The notes under the pieces: model-generated
What the model was told of the DNA's origin: nothing
Database searches by the model: none
What the model saw: only the letters and a program-made list of their open reading frames with translations
Source of the DNA: Chelydra serpentina
Lineage: Eukaryota; Chordata; Testudines; Chelydridae
Length of the DNA: 64,000 bases
NCBI GenBank assembly: GCA_037349315.1
Contig: JBAIAC010000023.1
Location: 36,184,501 to 36,248,500 of the forward strand
Reading direction: 5' to 3'
Shown: positions 19,791-31,826 of the stretch, piece after piece
Layout: each line of letters begins with the position of its first letter
Position numbering within the stretch: position 1 is the first letter of the stretch
Program-made: the position numbers and the translations under genes

Positions 19791-21520
19791 CAGATGAAAG
19801 AAAAATGTGTTGACATTTTAGCAAAAAGTTCCTTCCGAATGCACCAACAAAATTCCCACGCAAAATTTACCAGAGTACCACATTTTCAGCTGTACAGATT
19901 CCCTGGTGCCCAAAGGGCCACACACAATGAATAAGGTCACCAACGTATGTGTTTGTAACACAGGTATAGCTAAGCAGTAATGACCATGGCCCAGGGAATT
20001 TCCTGAGAATGAAACATTGGCTGGAAATACTGCTGGCCTGCAGCAGTCCTTAGTGCCTCAGGAATTGCCTTGGGATAAGGTCAATATCAATAAAATGTAT
20101 GTCAGTTTAAGATCTGAAGCAAGTAAGCCCCCTTTTCCCAGTAATGTGGAGTACGCATTTAAGGACAGCGATGGTGCAGCTTTATCAAATACAGCACCAA
20201 AAGTAGGCACCAGCTAGATACATTTCAACTTCAGCATTCCATCTGGGTTACTATGAAAGATACATACTGACATCACAAGTGCAATGAAATAACCAGTTCT
20301 CAATTTCCCTTATAACTATAGTCCCACAACAGTTGAGGTGTTCCAGCTAATAGCCAAGATATACATATCTCAGTGCTGTTGGTAGGGCATTTCTGGCCTT
20401 TGAATGGGAAATTAGTTTCCCCTGCTGCCCTGAGACAGCCAGAGTCAATGGACCTTCAAGCCCCATCTCTTCTTTTCAAGTGGGAGTGCAGTTGGCAGAA
20501 GACAGGTTGTTCTCAGGGGAAGTTATTCTCTTTAGGGCTTGTAGAATAGATGTGAATTGACCCCACAAATTGCTGAGCACCTAAACTCCTAGAGAAGTCA
20601 GTACCTTGCAGGCTTGTGCCTGGTTTAATACCTTGCAGGCTCAAACCTGGACTGAGGTATCTCTGCTACTACTGTGTCTTGGTGCTGGGTGGGTGTCTTT
20701 TAACAGACGATTCTATTACAAAGAACACACGGTCAATTCAAAACACAGTAGGTCAAATATAATCATTTTCTGCTGGCATAACTCCATCAACTTCACTGGA
20801 GTTATTGCAGCAAAGGAATTACCCCTATAACCAGGGAGGGAAGTAACACATCAAATTTATCCATGACTGGGAGTGAACTACTCGGCACACCTGCAGTGAC
20901 CAGGCTCATTAAAAGTAATTGAAAGGCATGCGAATTGATGTCCTGTTGTTATCCCAGCTCAGTAAAAAAAAAAAGTAGTTCCTACATGTGCTGTCACAGC
21001 AATTGACCAGGCCAGTATATAGAATTTCCTGATGGTATTTCCAAATGTGAATGATATGAGGGGAGAGAGTAGGCTGTGATCCAATTCCCTGTTCCAATGA
21101 GATGGGTGGAGAATTCTTAAAGGATGAATCCAAACAATCTTGGAAAACAAGAGTTAGCTCCTATGTTCTTCCCCCAGGTACAACTGTCTGGTTTTACCCC
21201 TGTGAACTTCAGAACTGAAACTGAACTGTCTCTTAACTGAACATAGATCTCTTTCATTTTATAGTGCTGTAATATCACACAGTATAGTTCTTAGGCCAAA
21301 ATCGTCCCTCAGATGCTCCTGCAGGACTCCCAATGGATGCTAGTTCATATCCAACTTCGGATGGTAGTCTCCCAAAGTCATCACCAACTGAGTGACGGCT
21401 GTTTGGTAATCTGGATGAAAAGACTTGACGGTGCACTCCAAATAGAAATGGGTCCACTTGACACCTTCATTCGAAAAAGGGTGTTGGCTGTCTGAAAGAA
21501 AGAAGACTGAGGAGATGGTG
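19791..21520. other. Largely unique; one short dispersed hairpin repeat near 20756-20826
   Basis: No gene is supported. The piece CTGGCATAACTCCATCAACT with TCACTGGAGTTATTGCAGC belongs to the dispersed AACTCCA/TGGAGTT family described in the findings. Confidence 0.4.
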
Positions 21521-21624
21521 GCTGGGATTTTCAAAAGAACACAAAGGAATTAGGCACCCATCTTTTATTGTACTCAATGGGATTTGGGCACCTAACTCCT
21601 TTAGGCTCTTTTGAAAATCCCAGC
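21521..21624. repeat. Palindromic GGGATTTTCAAAA hairpin repeat, clear copy
   Basis: Left arm GCTGGGATTTTCAAAAGAAC plus AAAGGAATTAGGCACC mirrors right arm GGGCACCTAACTCCTTTAGG plus CTCTTTTGAAAATCCCAGC around ACTCAATGGGATT. This is a 104-bp, almost fully self-complementary MITE-like repeat. Worn relatives lie at 9225-9365, 4146-4225 and 31990-32160. Confidence 0.75.
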
Positions 21625-24595
21625 TGTGGAGACTGGACTTCTCTCTCACTTCTGGAGGTATTGCCTCTGGGTTAGGGCAAGGCACATTGGCAGGGCAATG
21701 TGCACAATATTGCACTGCCGTTGCCTATGCTGTCCTCATTCTGGGCATCAACAGAGGACTTAATTCTCTAGAACTTAATCTGGCACCTTTCACAAGCACT
21801 AAATTATTTAATCTGTCTGTCTACTCATGTCACCGTTAAGAAATCTTTGCTGTGCATTACCACATAGCAACCCTCTGCGGTACCAAGGTGCTATGCATGG
21901 TGATCGGGGAGCAGACACTGTACCTTTACGACATGCAAGAAGAAGTCGTCACTGGATACCAATTATAACTTTATAATTGTGAATTGCTTTCCATGGCTGA
22001 ACACTGGTACAGAAACACTTTAATAACCAAATTCTTAGTGTCTGGATTGGCTACTAAGTGTATATGGAAATAGATAAGTGACACTGACTTCATTTAGACT
22101 GGTAAGTGACATGACTTAATTACTTTCAGTATTACTCTACTGACTTCACCAAAGTTACTCCAGATTTATAGCAATGTGAGAAGAGAATCTGGCCCTATGT
22201 CCTTAAAGATAAAAGATCCTACTAAAAGATCAACCATTCCAGGCATTATCAAATATGATTCAGCCTATAGTTTTCCTCCTGAATTTGAGTAAGAGGGTGG
22301 CAACAATTTGACTGTCAAAGGCATTTATTTCATCTGAAGGAAAATGATTTGTATTTTTCCCAGACGTATATTAAATATCAATGCTAAATGTTTCTATACA
22401 GCAAATATGTACACACACATGCACAATGGACCTGTTTCTCCGCTCACCCCAGAGTAAATCAGGAGAAACAGCACTGGAGTTAACAGGGCTTATGCCGGTG
22501 TAAAAATCAGCCCAGTGACTTTAAGCATTGCAAAAAATCCCAAACCAAAAAACCTTGGCGTCTTTAGAGGTGAAATCATGAACTCTCCTTTATTGTGGTT
22601 GCTTTTTGGTGCTAGAAATACTGAGGAGGCAAAAACAGCAAGGCCGGTGTAGCATATTTTCTCTGCCTACCCATCAATCTTTTAAAAATCAAGCCATTAC
22701 TTACCTGCATATTCTCCCATACCTGCTCTGTCCAGCAAGAAACTGTCCTGTAGATAGATATTTAAAATATCATTCTGTTTTCAGGGAGGGCTTTCAAATA
22801 CAACATTCTGGAAGAATGCACCTTTAATAACTACTGCCTCCCTGAGAGTATGCTCTTAAAGATGTCAACTGGCTTCAATACAGCCTCTAAGTTATATTTT
22901 GCTTTAATTTGTTTTAATTTACTTATTTGGGTACTAAAAAAAACCCTTGCATCAAATAGTTTATTTTGGGTCAATACTAACTGTGAAGAATTGTTTACAA
23001 TGGGAATGAGGAAAAGTTACAACAGAAGTTGCATCATAAAGAATTTAATTTCCAAAAGAACTACATAGGCACCACTGGAATAAGTTAGCAATGAGGAGGA
23101 GTGCTCTCTCTTGGTTGCTATTAGTGCTGGTCTTTGGGGTGTAGCTTTCCTCCTGGGCTTCTGCGTTTGTTTTACGTATTGTTTTCCACTTCCTTTTGGT
23201 CAGGATACTTTTTATGACTAGGTGAGACAATATTAAGCAGCAGCACAGAATCTGTTCTGTCGCAGAACAAAATGAACCTTTGCTTCAAACATCCAAGAGA
23301 CAAATGGGGGTAAGTGGAAAAAATTAAGCTGTTCTGGGTGGGGAGTGCACTACTTAAAGCTAATTGACAAATAATAAACAGCTGGTTTTCCTAGCTGACC
23401 GCAGTATTAAGAATTCCAACTGAGGATCAGCCCTGAAATATACCAAGGAAGGAATTGCATGTAGGCCTTTGCTAAGGTCTGTTACTTAGAGGTTGTGGGG
23501 ATGGTAATCCTTTAAACAAGGTTCACTAGACCTTCATGGTAGAGTTTAAATACATTTTCCCCTTTTTTTCCTACTTGTAAAGAACTTCTATATTTTTCCT
23601 TCACTGTGTACACTATAAATAATCAGAGTTTATCCTGGTGTTATCTTCTTGTATTTAGTGCATATTATAGCAGTTATATTTGCTCAGCTGTACTGAATCC
23701 TATAATAAAGACATGGTGCAAAGGGCATTTTCAAGATGTGCAATGAATCTCTGTAGCTAATAAAATAAGCAGCTGCTCTGTTGGAAATATCAACGTGAAG
23801 CCATAATGGTAGTGCAAAGTGGACAGCGTAAGTGATCCTATTTTATAATCCTATAATGTCAATACAGTTTAGTTCTACAGGCATGCAGGAAATACAAGAT
23901 TTGGTGACACAAACTTTTGCCGCAAATATTTCCTGTCTGCCTATGTCCATGTTTTGTTTTATTTTTTAAGATAGGCTCACTGAACTGGTCAGGTTTACTG
24001 TGATCTGCATAGATACAGTACAGCCAAGTTTTCAGTTATGATAGCAAAGGGATTCACAAACAAATCTGTGTATATGTGTATGTGTATGTATTGGAGATAC
24101 GTGAATATTTAGGAGCAAATAATCTATTACAAAAACTTCACCTCTTTTCTTTTTCAACAATATCTGCAAACGGTTTAAAACTTTATCAGATTTATTCCAT
24201 GTTTTTCACCAAATAATTCTGCCAAATCCTTCTTTGTAGATTATTGTGGTGCATGTATTTGATATTCAAATACATATCCGTATTGGTTAGTTTTGATTGG
24301 CCACATACATTGCATAGTATGTTTCTGGTCTCTGACTAGATTAGCATAATGCTTAGAATCAGATTTCTCGTGTGAATACTAACAGTAACACTTTCAAAAT
24401 TCACTTTCCATGAATATTCTCCACTATTTGCTCATAATCCATTGTTGCTGCAAATATTCCTGCTAGTAAATGTTTTCACTAGAGTATTTGTGGAAAGCAG
24501 TTATAGGTGAGTGAGCACAATCAGAATTAATTAATATAAGAAACTGAATGGATAGTTCTCAAAAATATTTGGAAGTCTTTGTGCAGCTTTATATA
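21625..24595. other. AT-rich, mostly unique; short dispersed repeats at 22120-22198 and 22428-22525
   Basis: No coding exon is supported. Two short copies of the TCAGGAG/AACTCC dispersed repeat are present. From about 23560 to 24560 the sequence is AT-rich without repeat character and could include conserved noncoding DNA, which cannot be told from one sequence. Confidence 0.4.
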
Positions 24596-24596
24596 A

Positions 24597-24690
24597 TGAA
24601 CTAAATTCTGCTCCCATTCACACAGGTGCAATGATAGGAATGGAGTTACTACAGGCTTATGCTGGTGTAACAGAGGGCAGAATTTTTCCC
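24597..24690. repeat. Dispersed AACTCCA/TGGAGTTAC repeat
   Basis: TTCTGCTCCCATTCACACAG and GGAATGGAGTTACTACAGGC with GCTGGTGTAACAGAGGGCAG show the family arrangement, with inverted ends around a GAGTTAC core. Confidence 0.45.
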
Positions 24691-24729
24691 CAGTGTTTAA
24701 AGTTAACTACTTGCAAGAGATACCTAAAT

Positions 24730-24965
24730 TACTTGTTCAGCAATGTGGCCTAGTGAATATGGCATTCAGGAAACCTAAATTCTACTCCTGTCTGTCACTG
24801 CACCTCTCTGTGACCTGTTTACCCTCCCACCCCGGTCTGTCTTGTCCATTTACACTGAAAGATCTTTGGGGAAGGGAATGTCTCTTACTATATGCTTGGC
24901 CAGTGCCTGACACAATGGGTCCCCCATCTCAGCTGGGTGCTCTCGTAATACCAATAATAATGCCC
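24730..24965 (+). mobile_element. CORE-SINE (MIR-like) with GTGCCTGACACAATGGG tail
   Basis: It starts CAATGTGGCCTAGTGAATAT (a degraded tRNA A-box), continues with CTCTGTGACCTGTTTACC and ends in CAGTGCCTGACACAATGGGT followed by ATTAATAATAATGCC-like sequence. The same tail is found at 28310, 34590, 43625 and 46800. Confidence 0.55.
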
Positions 24966-25447
24966 ATTGAAGTTGATGGAAGTTCTATCTAAGGATTGCA
25001 GCATCAGCCCTCAAACTTTAGCTGTAAACCCACCAGTTTCATGGGGGGATTAAGAGGTTAAACTGTATTTAACTTGCCAAATCCATGTGTGAAGAGATGA
25101 GTCAGCCTGCCCAGTGCAGCAGCCAACACTGGCGTTGAACGCTTGCTTTACTTTCCATCACATGTCTTCCATCTGCCACTGAGGCCTCCAATATGCTTCT
25201 TGCTACGTGGTTTGCCTTTTCTAAATTGCACTGAGACAGAAGCCGTCACCGCCAAGGCTATCAGCCCTCGGCCAAGGATGAGTGTGTAAGCTGGGTGTAT
25301 GGAAATTATTAATAAAAACAGCAAGAGGGAAAGAGAAGTTACTATGTTCATTAAAAATGGGATACTGTTATAACCCTGAGCCAGTGATCTAGACAATTAA
25401 ACTGTAAATTAGCACCGCCACGAACACAGAGCTAATAGCTTGTGCTG
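24966..25447. other. No recognised feature
   Basis: No gene or known repeat supported. Confidence 0.4.
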
Positions 25448-25677
25448 AGAACATGGAGCCTGATTCTGATCTCATTCACACAAGTTTTATACCAGCGTAT
25501 TTCCACTGACTTCAGTGGAATTACTCCCATTCAATAGATTAGAATCAAACCCACAGTCTGTATAAAAGATAAAGGGTCAGATTATGATCTCACACACACA
25601 GAGCCATAAAACAGGAGTAGCTCCACTGAAGTCAACAGAGTTACAGCTGTATAATTAGGAGTAGAATCAGGCCCTTT
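25448..25677. repeat. Two adjacent dispersed AACTCCA/TGGAGTTAC repeats
   Basis: Copy one (25448-25552) has CCTGATTCTGATCTCATTCA and CACTGACTTCAGTGGAATTA. Copy two (25570-25677) has GGGTCAGATTATGATCTCAC, GTAGCTCCACTGAAGTCAAC and GAGTAGAATCAGGCCC. Both are partly palindromic. Confidence 0.5.
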
Positions 25678-26760
25678 ATATTTAATCTTTTCCTTTCTTC
25701 TATATTTAACTGGATCAAAGAGCTCAGATTTCCACTATTATAAGTGTCTAGCATGACTGTATTCATGTTCTCTTATGTCCTGCACCTGAACTTTCAACAA
25801 TCCAGCTGTATTTGTATAGTAAAATAGAGAAATCGTGCCAATTATACAAACCCAGTGTTACAAAAAATAATGTACCAGCTTGCTAGATGGTATCTATGGA
25901 GAAGACTATACAAAACAAAAAAATAGCCACCAGTAAAATAAAGGTACTTTGGAACTCAGCAGGAAATAAAGAAGAACAAACAGAGCAGCCACCTGGAAAA
26001 AAAAATACTCGATGTACACAAAAGGATCAAAATAATAATAATATTTTAAACTGCCTTCATCATAATACACCACATAAGATTTAACTGGTCACCATGAAAA
26101 CAATAAAGTGGGTTATTAAAGTCAGGAGGGAAATAAGAACAGAAAATATCTTAAGAGGGGGGGGAAATGAATCAGATAGTAAAAACAATATCTGACATAT
26201 TAAAGAGAAATCCACCTTCAAAAGCAAAGCAATGGTAAGTGTCAAAAATTGAATTTGATAACCCTCCATCCCATGTGATTGTCTAATAATCGATTGCAGT
26301 TATTTGACAACTTATTTTCGAAACTTGTTTGAAAATAATGCAGTTTTTTCTTTTCCCCCCAATAAATCATTGTCAAAGCATCATGCTCTTTTATGTCTGA
26401 GTTGTAAAGTGTCATTTGCATGATGTCAAACATAATGACACATGCCATATCACACATTACTGTCTCTCCTCCTGATGTGTCAAAGCAAGAGCTTTTCAAA
26501 GGCACGTGTCTTTGAACTGAAAATTATGTTTAACAAAGGTAATTCAAGAGTTATTTTAGTGAAATATCTCCTCATGTGACATCCTGCCTCCTAGATTGTC
26601 TACACATGAATTGAGACAGAGTGATTACTACTTATATATTGCAAGCTGCATGCATGGTGCTGTATAGGCAAGTAAGAAAGAATAGGTGAGGTATACTGTA
26701 TTCCTTGCCTATCCAAAGCATAGCTATGTGAAGAGTATATGTTTTTTGTCCCAGATCCTT
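25678..26760. other. AT-rich unassigned sequence
   Basis: No gene is supported; the frames here are short and lysine-rich by composition. Confidence 0.4.
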
Positions 26761-26761
26761 T

Positions 26762-26902
26762 GCTGGTGTAAACCAGCATAGATTCAGTGGACCTGATTCT
26801 CATTTACATAATGGCTCTGGCAGTGTGAATGAGCCTGAGTGGCAATGAGAATCAGGTCCATTCACTTTAACGGACCTATGCTAATTTACACCAATAGAAA
26901 TC
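26762..26902. repeat. Palindromic dispersed repeat with 16-bp perfect stem
   Basis: GGACCTGATTCTCATT (26789-26804) pairs exactly with AATGAGAATCAGGTCC (26844-26859). Outer arms GCTGGTGTAAACCAGCATAG and CCTATGCTAATTTACACC also pair, so the whole 140 bp could fold as one hairpin. Confidence 0.7.
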
Positions 26903-27249
26903 CAGCCCATTTCCATTTATCCATTTGCACCCCTTCTTCTGTTCCTTGTTTCCCTCTTTGCATATCTGGAAAGATCTTTGAGATGCAGATAGTTTTATCT
27001 ACAGTAAAATTCTGATATTGCATCACTGACATCATTGAGGAGTAAATTGCTGCTCTGGTGTAAATGATCTGACACTCAGAGCAGTAGAGACTCTTGCATA
27101 GAGTTCTAAATGTGCCTTTATCTTAAATTTTTATCCTAAATATGCAATTGTTGTAAGAGTATTTAGGAGTTTAGGTATTTTGACTTGCATTAAGAAATGT
27201 GTGTTGTCTTGTTGAGAAAAAAAAGCAATGTAATTTGCTACACAGCAGA

Positions 27250-27665
27250 AACTATGTTGCATATACGTGTCTATGGGGAATTTCCCTCCGAAGATGCTGA
27301 CTCATCACAGTTGAAACTTTTCATGGAAAGGATCAGTTTCAACAATTATTCAACTCAAAAATATTTTGGAAAAAAAACTGAAATTGTCAAAAAGTTTCAT
27401 TTTGACATTTTTGAAACAAAATATTCCTGTTTTCCCGTTCAAAATGACTTCATTACAAAATATAAGCTAATTATAGTTTGTTTTTGTTTTTTTAATAAAT
27501 TAAAATTTTAAGTGGTTGAAATCAAAACAAAGTATTTTGATTAGCCCAAAATATTTTTTAATTTTTATTTTGGTGAAACTTTTCATCCTGATTCAGGACA
27601 GGAAGGAACATTTTTCATTATCTCAAAATTTTTCATGGGACGTGAAAACCATTTCCTGCCCATCT
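27250..27665. repeat. AT-rich GAAA/TTTC dispersed repeat, copy 3
   Basis: Dense alternation of GAAA and TTTC blocks ends with GTGAAAACCATTTCCTGCCC and ATCTCTGG. It resembles 1031-1425 and 4625-5060. Confidence 0.45.
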
Positions 27666-28107
27666 CTGGTGGTATTGACTGGTATGAAAATGTTAAGTGC
27701 TATAAGTCTAAATCCCCTCACAGACTTCAGACTAGATGATTTCTTTAATACAGTCCTATGTGATTTTAATTTGCAGAAAACTGTTTTCTACTATATCCAA
27801 TAGATGGCAGCACTTCATCCACAACTAACTAAACAGACAGTCTAACAATGTAGATAGATGGTTGGCAGATCAGAGGACAGTTACAGCAAACCCTACTTTA
27901 ATGTATTGTGGCACTGGGGTTAGGGATGTACCAACGCTAGAGTTGTTCAAAATTCATTCATTAAAATTTGCTCAGTGACAAAAAATGTGGGGAAGAAACT
28001 GTCCAATGCTGGAGAAAGAGAAACAGGATGCTCCATGCTACTTGGAATGGGTGTGTGCCCTGTGTTCTCACCTAGGCTGGGTAATGGACCTTAGAAGACT
28101 GGCACAT
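27666..28107. other. No recognised feature
   Basis: No supported gene or repeat. Confidence 0.4.
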
Positions 28108-28370
28108 TGAGGCAGTGTGGTTTAGTGAACAGGGAACTAGATTGGAATTCAGGAGACCTGACGTGTATTCCTGGCTCTGCCCTGACCTGCTCTGTGATCC
28201 ATGGGCATGTTTCTTCATCTCCGTTTCCTCTGCCACCTTTCATCTGCCTTTTCTACATAAAATCCAAGTTCTTTGGGATTGGCAGCTGTCTCTAACTATG
28301 TGTTTGTACAGTGCCTAATACAATTGGGTCTTGATCTTGGTTTGGGCCCATGGGTGCCACTGAAATCCAA
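28108..28370 (+). mobile_element. CORE-SINE-like element with GTGCCTAATACAATTGGG tail
   Basis: GGCAGTGTGGTTTAGTGAAC (tRNA-like start), TCAGGAGACCTGACGTGTAT and CTGGCTCTGCCCTGACCTGC, then TGTTTGTACAGTGCCTAATA. This shared order with 34386-34640 and 43430-43690 defines one SINE family. Confidence 0.6.
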
Positions 28371-29500
28371 CTAAACAACAACAGTACCAACCCTAAAAGA
28401 AAGGTACCATAAGAATAGCTAGTAGGTAGGAGAAAGCGGAAGGTGATGAGGTTGCTTACCTGGAAGATTTGAAATTACATAACTCTGAAGGACTAAGCTG
28501 GAGAGTAAAAAGGACTTCATGCAGATGGGCTACATACAAGAATAGTTGATAGTGCCAAGTCACCGTATAGAGTTGAGCAGAGGAAGCCATTTGCTGTGCA
28601 CAGCAAGAAGTTGTATTGGTCCTACAGAACTCAGGAGTATATCAGAAAAACCTACGACAGGGCAAAGTAGGAAATGATCCAGGAAGGAGCAAGGGATCTG
28701 CATAGTCAGGCCTTGGCTGCTCATGAAAGGGATCCTGGACTAGAGCCCAGAGGAGAGGGAAGGCCTGAGTTCCTTTACTGGCCCATTGAGGAAATAGTCC
28801 TTACCCATCATGTCAGGGTATCAAAATTCCCTGATACCAGGAGCAAGGATTAGTGAGTCCAGAGTCAGGTTGAGGACCCAGTGTGAGGTCAGTTGACTAT
28901 TTGTTGGACTCTTGGTTTACCCGGGAAGGGATGGGACTATTTATGACCTGGCTTTAGGGCCATGTCACAAGAAGGTGTGGGCTACTAGGAGGCCTGAATG
29001 GCAATTTAGCAGAAACAACTGAGGGGAAGGTCCTGCAACACCCGGCCTGGCCACAAGGGAGAGAACAAGTGATGAGTCACACTCTTACAGCCCCAAAATC
29101 TGTCTTCTCAAACCCTAAATATAGATTTCCTTGAAAGGTCATAAAGATAAGGTTTAACCCAGCTCGTAACAATGCTATGAAAATTGACCCCAGTGGTTCC
29201 CTAAGTGGGGGGTAAGAGAGTAGAAAACATAAATAAAGATGTGTAGGCCTTTAACAACACTTGGCAGCATTACATTGGGTGGGGAGGCCAAAATGGGTAT
29301 CATTTGGCTGAATTGGCGGGTCAGCCTTCCACAGTTTAGGCAACGCTGATCTAATTAATCACTTTGAATCGTATCTTGACACAGCTCGATGACGGAAGGT
29401 CGTGTATAAAATTAAATTCTAGTCTGACTTCTACTCTACAGCTGTCCCAAAGAGCAAGTGAAGGTTTAACTGAAACATCTGACCCTCTTCTCTCTGTAAG
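28371..29500. other. No recognised feature
   Basis: No coding or RNA gene is supported. Confidence 0.4.
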
Positions 29501-30690
29501 GGGACTGTTATCCCCTTACTAACATTCAGAGCTCCCAGTACCAAAAGGGGAAGGGTCGATGGAACTGACAGTCCCCAGGGGCAATGGGGAGAGGCCAATG
29601 CTCCAGGTCACCCTGATTGACAGGGCGGGCAGGTGAATCAGGGAGTATCCCGTCCTCCGTGTGAGCTGCAGTTGCCTGAGTCAGAGAGAGTGGGGCTGAG
29701 CTGAGGAGAGGGCAGAGGCCAGAGCTGAGCTGGGCCATAGCCAGAGGGGCCAGAGCCCAGCCCAGAGACACAGACCTGCCCTGGGAGCAGAGGTGCAGCC
29801 CAGGGAGACAGACCTGCTCTGGGGGAAGAAGCTGCAGCAGCCAGAGCCAGGGGGCCAGGGCAGCTGCCCAGCGGGGCTGGAGGCAGAGCAGCAGCAGCCG
29901 TGCTGAGGCAGAGGAGCTGGGGCTGATCCAGAGCAGTGGAGCTGGGGCTGGAGCAGGCCGGAGCCAGGTGCGGTGAGCAGCTGGGGAGAGTGAGGGGGGC
30001 CCTGGGCAGTGGGCCCAGCACAGGGAGACGCCTTAGCCAGAAAGCCCTGCAAGCCAGACTTGCAGGGGGATCTAAACCCCGACAGGGTGGGGGCAACGCT
30101 GGGAAGAGGGTCCTGCCACCCAGAGCCTGCGAGCATGTGGCCACCGCCGGAGCAAGTATCCAAGCCACAGCGTCCCTGCAGCACAGCCAGGGCCTGAGAA
30201 GGAGCCTGGGACTTGCAAAGGAACAGACCGAACTGCCCTGACATTTCAGAGACACTGTTGTGATGTTCCCTGCCACAGAGCAGGGTGATGTGTTTTCATT
30301 AGCCTTTCCCATTTCTCCTTATTCCTGTTAAAAAATTGTTAATTAAATAATTTGCATTTGCTTTGAATTGTATGCAGTGATCAGTGGGTCAGGGAAGCAT
30401 CCTGTTCAGAGATAGTACCCCGGAGTGGGGACACCCTAGCCCCTGACCTAGGTGACCACAGCAAGGTTGGGGGTTGAGTCCCCCAGGAATCTTGGGCCCA
30501 GCCTTGTTGGGGTTATGAGGACTCTGCCAGACAGAAGAGTGCAAGGGGAGTCCTCGAGGGCAGGGAGGCCTCTGGGTAAAGGAGGTGGGAGCGAGGACTC
30601 AGATCCTTCCGCTAGCCCATTTCACCGGGGTAGTGCAGAGACGAGGAAAGTTCCCACAATAGCGGGACTATTCCCCGCTTACATCTCCAC
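29501..30690 (+). mobile_element. GC-rich retroelement-like repeat, class unknown
   Basis: The block is bounded by related palindromic 20-mers, GTAAGGGGACTGTTATCCCC at the left (29497-29516) and TAGCGGGACTATTCCCCGCT at the right (30659-30678). Inside is a GC-rich half with CAGAGCC/GGGGCTG repetition, then an AT-rich hinge (AAATAATTTGCATTTGC) and a G-rich end (GGGGTTGAGTCCCCCAGGAA). That gradient resembles a long LTR or other noncoding end of a retroelement. The 224-aa and 187-aa minus frames here are products of GC-rich repetition. No retroelement protein is seen. Confidence 0.4.
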
Positions 30691-31050
30691 CACCCCATAC
30701 CCCGTATTAATTAACCCTGAATCCCTCCCAAAGTAAACTTTCCTTCCTGTTCTTCATCCATTGTCCTGCAATGACCCTTTGAACAATGTCATTTTGAAAA
30801 ACAAATATCTTTAGCTCAGAAAGCTTTGCTTTGGCTAAGGCCAGGCAAATACTGCAAAAAAAATCACTGCAAATATTAACTCAAGGTGAAATTCATCCCA
30901 AGGTAAGGCTTAGGTGCAATTTAAGTCCTAATTTGTATCTATTTAGGATGATCCTCTATAGAGGGGTGAATTTCATCCTAAATGTTTTTCAGCAGATGAT
31001 GCTAATAATTGTTTTGCCCCTTTTGTGATAACTTTCCAAAAACATTCACC
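30691..31050. other. No recognised feature
   Basis: No supported gene or repeat. Confidence 0.4.
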
Positions 31051-31826
31051 TGGTGGCTTCACTAGCATAGCTGAGGCTGATTGCTCCGGGAATTAGCTCT
31101 GTCCTAGCCATGGAGCGCCCTCTTTGGATGGTGTCCCTCCCGTTGCCTGCTGTGCTGTGCTGTCTGGGACCCGCGTTGCTCCCTGGCTTGCGGCATCCTC
31201 TTCTGGACACAGCCCTCCAGCTGTGCCCCACTCAGTTCTCTTCCCTTCCAGGAGTAGCCGCAGTTCTCGGTCTGCACCTGCCCTCATGGTCAACTGCAGC
31301 CCCAAAGTCTAGCCCCTTGCCTCAGGGGCAAGCCACAGTCTGTATCAGGCCACACTCCTCCATGGCCAGGTACGGTGTAAGGGGGATGGGGGGACCCAGG
31401 CCCGCCCACTACTCTGGGTCCCGTCCCAGGGACCCTCTGGCGGCAGCCATGTCCTGCCCTCCTTCTCTCCCCTCTACTGCTCACACTCCCTGGGCCACTT
31501 GCCTTTGGCCCTTCCACCTTCTGGGCCCTTTCTTTCAGGGACCTCAGCCTGGCGGGTATCAGGCTGGAGCTTTCCCTCCGCTCCCCTGAGGCTGCCCAGC
31601 GCTGCTCTAGCTAAGGTGCTATCCCTGGGAGCCAGTCCTCCTTCCTGGCTTGTCAGGGAGAGACTGATGTCTCTTCCGCTTTGCTGCCTTTATATAGGGC
31701 CCAGCCTGGCCCCGATTGGCTGCCTTTCTGCCCTTCTCTGATTGGCTGCATTCTGCACAGCCGCTCCAAGGGGTGCTATTAATCCTTTGTCTGCCAAAGT
31801 TGGACAACTGCCCCACTACACTGACC
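31051..31826 (-). mobile_element. LTR-like element with promoter boxes, minus strand
   Basis: On the minus strand the block begins TGTAGTGGGGCAGTTG (right edge 31826), then has two CCAAT boxes and a TATA box followed by a GC-rich, CT/AG-biased transcribed-looking region. This is the U3-R arrangement of an LTR. I found neither a matching end with target duplication nor coding sequence, so it is either a truncated solo LTR or another promoter-bearing repeat. Confidence 0.45.
31687..31698 (-). promoter_or_regulatory. TATA box in LTR-like element
   Basis: CCTATATAAAGG on the minus strand. CCAAT boxes (plus ATTGG) lie upstream at 31715-31719 and 31741-31745, at typical promoter spacing. Confidence 0.5.

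Noticed and set aside
29638..30312. 224-aa minus-strand open frame (and a 187-aa overlapping one)
   Set aside because: Composition-driven Pro/Ala/Leu/Ser translation of a GC-rich repeat block; no domain, and overlapping frames are equally open.
31110..31589. 159-aa plus-strand frame
   Set aside because: Lies inside the LTR-like block, opposite to its inferred direction, with no recognisable domain.
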